Assembly (NCBI GenBank): GCA_000431215.1
Contig: HF985619.1
Location: forward strand, 1 to 19,868
Reading direction: 5' to 3'
DNA length: 19,868 nt
From: Prevotella sp. CAG:1031
GTDB lineage: Bacteria; Bacteroidota; Bacteroidia; Bacteroidales; Muribaculaceae
How positions within the stretch are numbered: position 1 is the first letter of the stretch; each line of letters starts with the position of its first letter. The position numbers and the translations under genes are program-made. Under the pieces are notes generated by a model that did no database searches, was not told where the DNA came from, and saw only the letters and a list, made by a program, of their open reading frames with translations. This document shows, piece after piece, positions 8,233-13,817 of the stretch.

Positions 8233-9504
8233 CTACTCATTCAGCAGATAGTCGAAAACCGGCCTCACAGCTATCCTGTGATCCTCGGCTTCTATATCCT
8301 CATAGCTATGGTCGGTTAGAAGAATGAGATTCTTGCATCCGGTTTTCTTTGCGGCAAGCAACAGGCCCGATATTTCTCTTTTCCTCGTTTTCTCGTTAGA
8401 AATGTCGTATGAAACCTGAATTGCAACAACGGCTTTCCGGCCTTCGCAGATAACGAAATCACATTCGCCTGAACGCTCACTGAAATAGTAAATATCAAAT
8501 CCCTGACTTTTATATCTTCTCAGAAGTTCGAGATAAACAATTGTTTCGAGGCGCCATCCGAGATTTTCACCTGAAAAGGCGTCAGACCGTCTGTTCATCA
8601 GGGAGACGTCAATAGGATAAATTTTATCGGCTGTCAGCCTTTGCTGACTCTTCGGCGAGTATTTATGCAACCCTACAAGAAGATAAGCCTGCTTCAGATA
8701 ACCGACATAGTTCTTTGCCGTGTGCTGCGACCCGAAACCGAACGCCTCTTTCAGCTTTTTATCGACTACAATGGCCGGAGCTATGTTCAGCAAATGCTGC
8801 GACATCTCTTCGAATGAAGTGACATGTTTAACCTTGAAGCGCTGTTCGATATCGCGCTGAAGAATATTCCTGACAAGTTCATCGATATAATCGCGCTCGT
8901 TCCGGACCCGACTGAGCTCTGGAAAACCACCCTTACGCATATAGTCGTCGAAAACGGCCCTGCGCCGGGCAACCGCCATTGTCGACATCGACATGGTGTC
9001 GATTCCTTTTGCCTCGCAATATTCCGAAAAAGAAAACGGATAGAGATTTATCGTATGATGGCGTCCGGTCAGGTGAGTTGCCAGCTCTCCGCTGAGCAGT
9101 TTGGCATTCGATCCCGTAATGATTACATGAATCTGTCGGCGCAACAGACGGTTTACAAACAGATACCATTCCGGAATATTCTGTATTTCGTCAATGAAAA
9201 GATAATTGAAGTCTCCATTTATTTTATATAGAACTTCCAGCACATCATTAAGATCGGTGGCCGTCAGATTTATGAGACGCTCGTCATCGAAATTGACATA
9301 AGCGAATTTAACTCCTTTTCTAATAAGCGCGTTATAGCATAAGGTTGACTTTCCGCTGCGCCTTACACCAATCACTACCTGAGCCTGCGGACTGTCAGGA
9401 TCTATCAGATCTTCCTCTTTACGCCTGCAGAACTTCTGCTTTTTCTTAAGTTCAAGTTCCTCTGCCTGATCTGAAAGTATAGTCTCAAGTATTCTTTTAT
9501 CCAT
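8233..9504 (-). CDS. AAA-family ATPase with C-terminal DUF4143 domain
   Basis: This 423-residue protein has Walker A GVRRSGKST (46-54), Walker B YLFIDEIQN (101-109), a sensor-1-like ITGSNAKLLS (129-138) and the family's RKGGFPE motif (190-196). The C-terminal DUF4143 region has a nuclease-like fold signature, ECDFV (347-351) then AIQVSYD (361-367). The usual E-x-K of active PD-(D/E)xK enzymes reads QVS here, so catalysis is doubtful. The family is widespread in Bacteroidetes and its function is not established. By eye the gene is poorer in GC than its neighbours (about 45% in one 60-base line against 68% in a line of the preceding gene), which hints at horizontal acquisition. It is a single-gene unit with its own promoter. 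The start at 9504 leaves a leader of only about 13 nt. Confidence 0.9.
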   Translation of the reverse strand: MDKRILETILSDQAEELELKKKQKFCRRKEEDLIDPDSPQAQVVIGVRRSGKSTLCYNALIRKGVKFAYVNFDDERLINLTATDLNDVLEVLYKINGDFNYLFIDEIQNIPEWYLFVNRLLRRQIHVIITGSNAKLLSGELATHLTGRHHTINLYPFSFSEYCEAKGIDTMSMSTMAVARRRAVFDDYMRKGGFPELSRVRNERDYIDELVRNILQRDIEQRFKVKHVTSFEEMSQHLLNIAPAIVVDKKLKEAFGFGSQHTAKNYVGYLKQAYLLVGLHKYSPKSQQRLTADKIYPIDVSLMNRRSDAFSGENLGWRLETIVYLELLRRYKSQGFDIYYFSERSGECDFVICEGRKAVVAIQVSYDISNEKTRKREISGLLLAAKKTGCKNLILLTDHSYEDIEAEDHRIAVRPVFDYLLNE

Positions 9505-9534
9505 TATATTTGATTATTTGCCACAAATATAATG
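9502..9534. promoter_or_regulatory. Promoter of the ATPase gene inside a perfect 11-bp inverted repeat
   Basis: CATTATATTTG (9502-9512) and CAAATATAATG (9524-9534) form a perfect inverted repeat with an 11-nt spacer, 22 bp from arm to arm. On the minus strand the right arm holds the -7 box TATATTTG (9524-9531) and the left arm ends in the ATG start codon (9504-9502). A protein bound to both arms would cover the -7 box and the translation start, which suggests an operator, possibly autoregulatory. An RNA hairpin is less likely because transcription would start between the arms. Confidence 0.55.
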
Positions 9535-9548
9535 AATTAATTTTTCAT

Positions 9549-9629
9549 GACTGCACTATTTTGCAGATTTTTGCATTGCTGACTGCACTATTTTACAGTT
9601 TTAGGCGTTACAGACTGCACTATTTTGCA
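9549..9629. repeat. Three 17-bp direct repeats with exact 32-bp period
   Basis: GACTGCACTATTTTGCA occurs at 9549-9565 and 9613-9629. The copy at 9581-9597 has one change (TTTTACA for TTTTGCA). Starts are 32 bp apart both times, about three helical turns, with unrelated 15-nt spacers. The repeats fill the gap between the DUF2752 stop codon and the ATPase promoter. The copy nearest the ATPase covers the expected -33 position. In-phase binding sites for a regulator are the simplest reading. Confidence 0.8.
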
Positions 9630-9634
9630 TCTTT

Positions 9635-10009
9635 TCAGATGGCGAAAAGGTTGCGCAACAGCCACCAGCCGGCGAGGGCGCCGGCAACGGCGAAGGCCGC
9701 CGTGCGCGACATAAGCCGGCGGCGGAGACCCGGAAAGCGGCGCGGCATAAGCTCTACTGCGCCGTAGAGCAGGGCGAGCAGAATGAATGGAATCAGGGCT
9801 GCGTTATAACGCAGGGCCTCGCCTGGATTGCCTGAAAATAGGGCGTGGAAGGCGCGTTGGGTGCCACAGCCGGGACAGCTCAGCCCTGTCAGCATCTTGA
9901 ACGGACAGCGCGGATAAAGGCCGCTCGACGGCTCGACAAACATATACAAGGCGGTCAGCGCGACAGCAGTTGCCGCGCCGACCGCTATGATAATGCGTCG
10001 ACGGCTCAA
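9635..10009 (-). CDS. DUF2752 membrane protein
   Basis: This is a small membrane protein of 124 residues if translation begins at TTG 10009. The DUF2752 signature is clear: YPRCPFKMLTG then SCPGCGTQRA (residues 32-53), followed by ALRYNAA. About three membrane helices are predicted (5-24, 70-87, 103-120). The reading frame stays open upstream to 10207, but that part is only a shadow of the preceding gene: it is Arg/His/Ser-rich with no family resemblance. The TTG (10009-10007) overlaps the TGA stop of the CD225 gene by 2 nt, which suggests translational coupling. The next Met (residue 23) would remove the first helix. The molecular function of the family is unknown. DUF2752 and CD225 genes are commonly neighbours in Bacteroidetes. 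Confidence 0.82.
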   Translation of the reverse strand: MSRRRIIIAVGAATAVALTALYMFVEPSSGLYPRCPFKMLTGLSCPGCGTQRAFHALFSGNPGEALRYNAALIPFILLALLYGAVELMPRRFPGLRRRLMSRTAAFAVAGALAGWWLLRNLFAI

Positions 10010-10572
10010 ATATTCTGTAGGAACGCTGTTCCTAAAAACAGGAAGAAATAGAGAATCGAACCGATAACCGAAACGCAGGCACTGGCGATAATCCATCCAA
10101 GAGCTGTCTTGCTGGCTTTCTGGGCTCCTGCATAGTCGCCCATGTTGTAGCAGCTCGACACCTTCGAGGAATAGACGATGGCGATGATGCCGCCGACAAT
10201 GCAGCACAGAATCGTAACGATAATGCTCAGAGCCATGTAGGTGTTGGGCATCGGGGGCATCGGATCGCTCTGGCGATAGCTTCCGGGAGCATACTGGGGC
10301 TGGTTATATTGCATCTGAGGCTGATTATAGGGCTGATAGCCCTGGTTGGGCTGTTGTTGATATTGCTGCCCCTGATAGGACTGCTGATACTGCGGCTGGC
10401 TGCGGGTGCCGTTGTTGATTATTTCGGCAAGCTCGGGCACTGTTGCAGCGGGAGCCCAGTCGGTCATTGACTCGCACCATACGGGCGTGTTGGCATTGAC
10501 GGGGAGCGATTTGATTTCACTTATCTCAAGCGGGCCGAGCTGGACACCGTTGAGCATTATCCAATATTTCAT
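10006..10572 (-). CDS. GYF_2 (DUF4339) / CD225-dispanin membrane protein
   Basis: This 188-residue protein has three parts. Residues 1-52 form a GYF_2/DUF4339 domain (WIMLNGVQLGPL and PVWCESMTDWAPA), a fold expected to bind proline-rich or other peptide ligands. Residues about 57-108 form a Gln/Tyr/Pro-rich linker of low complexity. Residues 109-188 form a CD225/dispanin domain with two hydrophobic helices (112-134 and 158-180) and the short loop SSKVSSCYNMGDYAGAQKAS between them. It is a membrane protein with a cytoplasmic adaptor-like head, cellular role unknown. It follows deoC after 30 nt and its stop overlaps the start of the DUF2752 gene, so it probably belongs to the same leftward unit. 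A weak -7-like TACCTTTA upstream (about 10590) could add transcription. Confidence 0.88.
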   Translation of the reverse strand: MKYWIMLNGVQLGPLEISEIKSLPVNANTPVWCESMTDWAPAATVPELAEIINNGTRSQPQYQQSYQGQQYQQQPNQGYQPYNQPQMQYNQPQYAPGSYRQSDPMPPMPNTYMALSIIVTILCCIVGGIIAIVYSSKVSSCYNMGDYAGAQKASKTALGWIIASACVSVIGSILYFFLFLGTAFLQNI

Positions 10573-10602
10573 AGTCTTTACACTGTTGTTAAAGGTATAG
10601 AA

Positions 10603-11490
10603 TCAGAAGTATTTCACCTGTTCTCCGACAATGTCGCTCAGAAGAGCATTGGCCAGACGGCTTGCGCCGATGCGGAACAGCTCGTTGCTGTCGGCCCATT
10701 TCTCGCCGAGCACGGTCTTGACGATGGTATAGTATTTCAGAACATCTTCGGTAGTAGAGATTCCGCCGGCGGCCTTGAATCCTACGGCGCGGCCCGTCTT
10801 CTCGTAGTATTCGCGGATACACTGACACATGACATAGCAAGCGTCAAGCGATGCGCCGGGATATTCTTTGCCGGTCGATGTCTTCAGGAAGTCGGCACCG
10901 CTGTAGAGGGCCAGAACCGAGGCATCGCGTATATTGCGGGCAGTCTTGAGGGCGCCGGTCTCGAGTATGACCTTCATCCGGGCCGAGCGGCATGAATGTT
11001 TCATCTCGTCGAGGTCATCGCAGACGCTCTCGTAGTCGCCGTCGAAGAAGTCGCCGACATTGAGCACCACATCAATCTCGTCGGCACCGGCCTCGACAGC
11101 CAGACCGATTTCAGCCACCTTGACCTCGATAAAGCTCTGTGAGGTCGGGAAAGCTCCGGCCACTGCGGCAACTCCGACCGACGAGACGTCGAGCGTAGTG
11201 CGCACGACAGGCACGAAGTTCGGATAGACACAGATTGCAGCCACCGGAGGCAGATCTCCGTAATCTTCTTCGAATGAGTTTACGCGCTCGGTAAACTTCG
11301 CCACGCTCTGCTGCGAGTCGGTTGTCTTCAGCGTCGTGAGGTCGATAGAGTTGAAAATTTTCTTGTAGACATCGGCATTGCGGTTTTCCTCAAGATGATC
11401 GGCGAGGATGGCGGCAACGGCGTCGGCCACGGCGGCATCGTCAGTTATGACGTTGCTGGCGGCAATCGTATCGGTATATTTGTCTGCCAT
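10603..11490 (-). CDS. deoC: Deoxyribose-phosphate aldolase
   Basis: This protein of 295 residues cleaves 2-deoxyribose 5-phosphate to acetaldehyde and glyceraldehyde 3-phosphate, allowing use of deoxynucleosides as carbon. It is a cytosolic class I aldolase with a TIM-barrel fold. The key residues are present: D140 in EIDVV, Schiff-base lysine K203 in FLKTSTGK, and relay lysine K239 in VGFKAAGGI. These correspond to E. coli D102, K167 and K201. It is longer than the E. coli enzyme (259 aa) because of an extended N-terminus. It lies 13 nt downstream of the MazG-like gene and 30 nt upstream of the CD225 gene, in an apparent operon with dtd. No deoxynucleoside phosphorylase or phosphopentomutase gene is in the window. 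Confidence 0.96.
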   Translation of the reverse strand: MADKYTDTIAASNVITDDAAVADAVAAILADHLEENRNADVYKKIFNSIDLTTLKTTDSQQSVAKFTERVNSFEEDYGDLPPVAAICVYPNFVPVVRTTLDVSSVGVAAVAGAFPTSQSFIEVKVAEIGLAVEAGADEIDVVLNVGDFFDGDYESVCDDLDEMKHSCRSARMKVILETGALKTARNIRDASVLALYSGADFLKTSTGKEYPGASLDACYVMCQCIREYYEKTGRAVGFKAAGGISTTEDVLKYYTIVKTVLGEKWADSNELFRIGASRLANALLSDIVGEQVKYF

Positions 11491-11503
11491 AATTATATGA
11501 TAT

Positions 11504-11851
11504 TTACTTGTTTAACTTTGGATTAAGGCGGTGACGCAAGGCGTCGCGCCGCGATTTTTTCTCGAAATTGGCCTCGACAGCTTCAGTGAGATCTATTCCC
11601 TCCTGATTGGCGATAGCCACGACAACCCATAACAGATCGGCCAGCTCGTCGGCCAGAAGGTCGGCGCTCTCGCCATGCTTGAAGCTCTGGTCACCATGCT
11701 TGCGGGCCATTATGCGCGCGACCTCGCCGGTCTCTTCGGCGAGGATAGCCGTGTTCGTCAGCGGCGAGAAATAGCGAACTCCTGTTGTCGTTATCCAGCC
11801 GTCGACAGCTTTCTGGAGCCCTCGGAGCGATATGTCGGGTTTCACTTCCAT
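11504..11851 (-). CDS. MazG-like nucleotide pyrophosphohydrolase
   Basis: This is a 115-residue all-alpha NTP pyrophosphohydrolase of the MazG-like superfamily. The metal-binding pattern is visible: E39, E40 and E43 in AEETGEV, then E69 and D72 in DELADLL, giving the EExxE...ExxD signature. Such single-domain enzymes hydrolyse (often non-canonical) nucleoside triphosphates to monophosphate and pyrophosphate; the substrate cannot be told from sequence. The frame is open further upstream to 11968, but the chosen ATG (11851) starts a normal family N-terminus (MEVKPDISLRGLQ) and the upstream part is an Arg-rich shadow of dtd. The ATG overlaps the dtd stop by 10 nt, indicating coupled translation. 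Confidence 0.88.
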   Translation of the reverse strand: MEVKPDISLRGLQKAVDGWITTTGVRYFSPLTNTAILAEETGEVARIMARKHGDQSFKHGESADLLADELADLLWVVVAIANQEGIDLTEAVEANFEKKSRRDALRHRLNPKLNK

Positions 11852-12297
11852 TGGTCTGAATCTATAACAATCGTAACAGGGCCGTCGTTTACAAGAGCGA
11901 CCTTCATGTCGGCTCCGAACCGGCCACGGGCCGTAGGGCGCCCCGTCAGGCGTTCGAGTTCGTCGCAAAAAAGCTCGTAGAGCGGCTCGGCCTCTTCGCG
12001 CGGAGCTGCCTCTATGTAACTCGGACGGTTGCCGCGCAGCGTCTGGGCCAGCAGAGTGAACTGACTGACGGCAAGCACAGAACCGCCGACATCGACGAGA
12101 CTGCGGTTCATGACGCCCGACTCATCTTCGAAAATTCGCAACGACGCTGTTTTCGCCGCCAGACGCCGGGCAGCGTCGGCACTGTCGCCACGGCGCACAC
12201 CGACGAGCACCATCAGCCCCGGCCCGTCGACACGGCCCACACAATCACCGCCGACACTGACACTCGCCGCGCTTACCCTCTGAATAACGATACGCAT
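11842..12297 (-). CDS. dtd: D-aminoacyl-tRNA deacylase
   Basis: This protein of 151 residues removes D-amino acids (and glycine mischarged on tRNA-Ala) from tRNA in the cytosol, a chiral proofreading step. Family hallmarks are present: N-terminal MRIVIQRVSAASVSV, the SQFTL motif (78-82) and the C-terminal NDGPVTI motif carrying the Gly-cisPro dipeptide. Length is normal for the family. It is the first gene of the leftward unit dtd, mazG-like, deoC, CD225, DUF2752, with a good promoter just upstream. The ATG at 12297 starts the canonical N-terminus, so the start is secure. Confidence 0.97.
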   Translation of the reverse strand: MRIVIQRVSAASVSVGGDCVGRVDGPGLMVLVGVRRGDSADAARRLAAKTASLRIFEDESGVMNRSLVDVGGSVLAVSQFTLLAQTLRGNRPSYIEAAPREEAEPLYELFCDELERLTGRPTARGRFGADMKVALVNDGPVTIVIDSDQWK

Positions 12298-12324
12298 CTT
12301 TACGGTCTCTTTTTAACTTTCCGA

Positions 12325-12355
12325 CAAAGTAACGAAAAAAACGCCGTTTCAGCAA
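12325..12355 (-). promoter_or_regulatory. Promoter of the dtd unit
   Basis: The minus strand has -7-like TTACTTTG (12325-12332, one mismatch to TAnnTTTG) and a TTG -33 box (12353-12355) separated by 20 nt. It lies about 28 bp upstream of the dtd ATG. It is the only convincing promoter found for the five-gene leftward unit. Confidence 0.6.
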
Positions 12356-12435
12356 GTAACTGCTAATATTTATATGAGTTATAAATTTTATAAGTTTTCT
12401 AAAATAACGGCAACGACTGACTTTAGTTTTTTCGC

Positions 12436-12443
12436 TATCTTTG
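12436..12443 (+). promoter_or_regulatory. -7 box for the YitT-family gene
   Basis: TATCTTTG, followed by C, is a full match to the Bacteroidetes -7 consensus, 17 bp upstream of the ATG at 12461. The -33 position is poor. Because transcription would start near 12450, this box also argues against the upstream start codon at 12374. Confidence 0.55.
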
Positions 12444-12460
12444 CGGCAAAATTAAGAACC

Positions 12461-13408
12461 ATGATGAACCTCGAAATATCTCACTCTGTCGGCAAGCGCA
12501 GCCGCAAGCTTTGGGTGTCGTCGCGCGACTATTTTTTCATTATACTCGGAACTCTGCTCTATTCGGTGTCGTTCTGCGGTTTCATTCTGCCTAACAAGGT
12601 GGTTATCGGAGGCGTGACCGGTCTGGGCACTCTCGTCTATTTCACCACCGGAATTCCTGTGGCCATCTCGCAGTATGCCATAAACCTCGTTCTTCTGGCG
12701 GTGGCTTTCAAGGTTGTCGGCAAGCAGTTCGTGTTGCGCACGCTCTTCGGCGCGACCTGCCTGAGTCTGTTCATAGGTATTCTTCAACCGGTAATAATGG
12801 CGAGATTTCCCGAAGGATTCGTACCGGGCCAGCCTTTCATGAGCATTACGATAGCCGGCATAATCTCGGGCTTCTCGCTGGGTATGATTTTCATACATAA
12901 CGGATCGACCGGAGGCACCGATATCGTAGCCACGATAGTGTCGCGGAAGACGACGCTCTCGATAGGGCGCACAATGCTGTATGTCGATTTCTGCATTATC
13001 TCGTCGAGCTACCTCATATTCCATTCTATTGACACCGTTGTCTACGGTCTGATAATTCTCTTCCTTACTACATTCACCTGCGACCAGATGATCAATTCCA
13101 ACCGTCAGGCTGTCCAGTTCTTCATTATCTCGAACCACTGGGTAAGAATCGCCGACGCCATCAATCTCAATGTGCGCCGCGGATGCACCGTTATCGACGG
13201 TCAGGGATGGTATAGCAAACATGAGGTCAAGATGCTCGTTGTTGTGGCGCGACGTCTCGAATCGGTGACGATTTTCAGAATCATCAAGAGTATCGACCCT
13301 CATGCTTTCATAACGCAGAGCCTCGTCACCAGCGCCTACGGCCAGGGCTTCGACGAGCTCAAGCTGAAGCCCAAGAAACCTGAGAACACCGAAGAACAGC
13401 AGGGCTGA
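12461..13408 (+). CDS. YitT-family membrane protein with DUF2179 tail
   Basis: This 315-residue protein consists of an integral membrane part (about residues 20-210, five to six helices) and a cytosolic C-terminal DUF2179 domain (about 215-300). Family motifs include GFILPNKVVIGGVTG (40-54), HNGSTGGTDI (146-155), and in the tail RRGCTVIDGQGWYS and KMLVVVARR. Transport activity and substrate are not established for the family. The frame is open back to an ATG at 12374, but 12461 is preferred: the upstream part contains a -7 box (12436-12443), and the protein from MMNLEIS matches the normal family layout. A second ATG at 12464 is equally possible. It is transcribed divergently from dtd. Confidence 0.9.
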   Translation: MMNLEISHSVGKRSRKLWVSSRDYFFIILGTLLYSVSFCGFILPNKVVIGGVTGLGTLVYFTTGIPVAISQYAINLVLLAVAFKVVGKQFVLRTLFGATCLSLFIGILQPVIMARFPEGFVPGQPFMSITIAGIISGFSLGMIFIHNGSTGGTDIVATIVSRKTTLSIGRTMLYVDFCIISSSYLIFHSIDTVVYGLIILFLTTFTCDQMINSNRQAVQFFIISNHWVRIADAINLNVRRGCTVIDGQGWYSKHEVKMLVVVARRLESVTIFRIIKSIDPHAFITQSLVTSAYGQGFDELKLKPKKPENTEEQQG

Positions 13409-13477
13409 ATTCCAATTGTCAACAATATGTTGAAAAGTTGTTGATTCCGATTCAATAACTTTCAATAACTTTATTTG

Positions 13478-13498
13478 CAAAACTCCGGCGGAGTTTTG
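13478..13498 (+). terminator. Hairpin downstream of the YitT-family gene
   Basis: A perfect 9-bp stem CAAAACTCC / GGAGTTTTG (13478-13486 with 13490-13498) closes a 3-nt loop, 69 bp past the stop codon. The T residues lie inside the 3' arm and the sequence beyond (TATAAT) is AT-rich but not a T-run. It probably ends the YitT transcript but is not a classic terminator. Confidence 0.5.
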
Positions 13499-13580
13499 TA
13501 TAATCTGCCTGTATGCCTTTTCCAAAAAAAGTTAGCAAAAGTTTTCAGTGGCTTTTCAACAGGGTTTTCAACCGAATCTG

Positions 13581-13612
13581 TGTGGCAGTGACGAAAAAAG
13601 TTGTTAACTTTG
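13581..13612 (+). promoter_or_regulatory. Promoter toward nadA
   Basis: -7 box TAACTTTG (13605-13612, followed by C) is a full consensus match, with a TGTG element at -33 (13581-13584) and 20 nt between. Transcription would start near 13619 and give nadA a leader of about 200 nt that crosses the TTATCAACA boxes. No better promoter was seen closer to nadA. Confidence 0.55.
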
Positions 13613-13817
13613 CGCTCTATTAACAGAATGTTGATAACCTGTGCAATCGTCTGAGAGGCAACTTTCAACGATGTTGATAACTTTCGGAAGGCTGTTATCT
13701 TCGTTCAATAACTCTGAAAAGCAAGATTTCGGCCGAAAAGTTATCATCGTTATCAACATCCATTATTCTTATTATTGAAAAATTATTTTTTTAAAACTTA
13801 ATTTAAAAATAGAAATA

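Larger units (their letters stand above)
13409..13817. other. Candidate replication origin (oriC): DnaA-like boxes plus AT-rich stretch
   Basis: This 409-bp stretch holds no credible gene. It contains three TTATCAACA boxes, one base from the E. coli DnaA box TTATCCACA: two on the minus strand (13629-13637, 13672-13680) and one on the plus strand (13750-13758). Related boxes are TTGTCAACA (13416-13424), TTTTCAACA on minus (13428-13436) and on plus (13553-13561), and TTTTCAACC (13565-13573). The first two form a dyad, and GATGTTGATAAC (13670-13681) and GTTATCAACATC (13749-13760) are perfect inverted copies. The right end (13761-13817) is about 91% A+T and could be an unwinding element. Genes to the left run mostly leftward and those to the right all rightward. 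The alternative is a long regulatory leader of nadA. Confidence 0.55.

Noticed and set aside
9549..9629. CRISPR array
   Set aside because: Repeats of 17 bp with 15-nt spacers are far shorter than CRISPR units, only three copies exist, and no cas genes are nearby.
10010..10207. 66-residue N-terminal extension of the DUF2752 protein
   Set aside because: It lies wholly inside the CD225 coding region in another frame, is Arg/His-rich and lacks family resemblance.
11852..11968. 39-residue N-terminal extension of the MazG-like protein
   Set aside because: The extension is Arg/Pro/Cys-rich and overlaps dtd coding sequence. The ATG at 11851 starts a normal family N-terminus.
12374..12460. Upstream in-frame ATG extending the YitT-family protein by 29 residues
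   Set aside because: The extension contains a full-consensus -7 box (12436-12443), so it would lie upstream of the likely transcription start, and it does not look like a family N-terminus.
12452..13525. 357-codon open frame on the minus strand opposite the YitT-family gene
   Set aside because: Its product is rich in Arg, His, Glu and Asp without any recognisable motif, and the plus strand encodes a clear YitT-family membrane protein. It is a shadow frame.
13605..13640. Start of a small RNA gene after the TAACTTTG box
   Set aside because: No terminator-like hairpin with T-run follows within the gap, so there is no support for a separate small RNA beyond the promoter itself.
13471..13668. 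65-codon minus-strand frame in the gap before nadA
   Set aside because: It runs through the hairpin and box repeats, has no motif, and its composition follows the AT-rich repeats. Probably not a gene.
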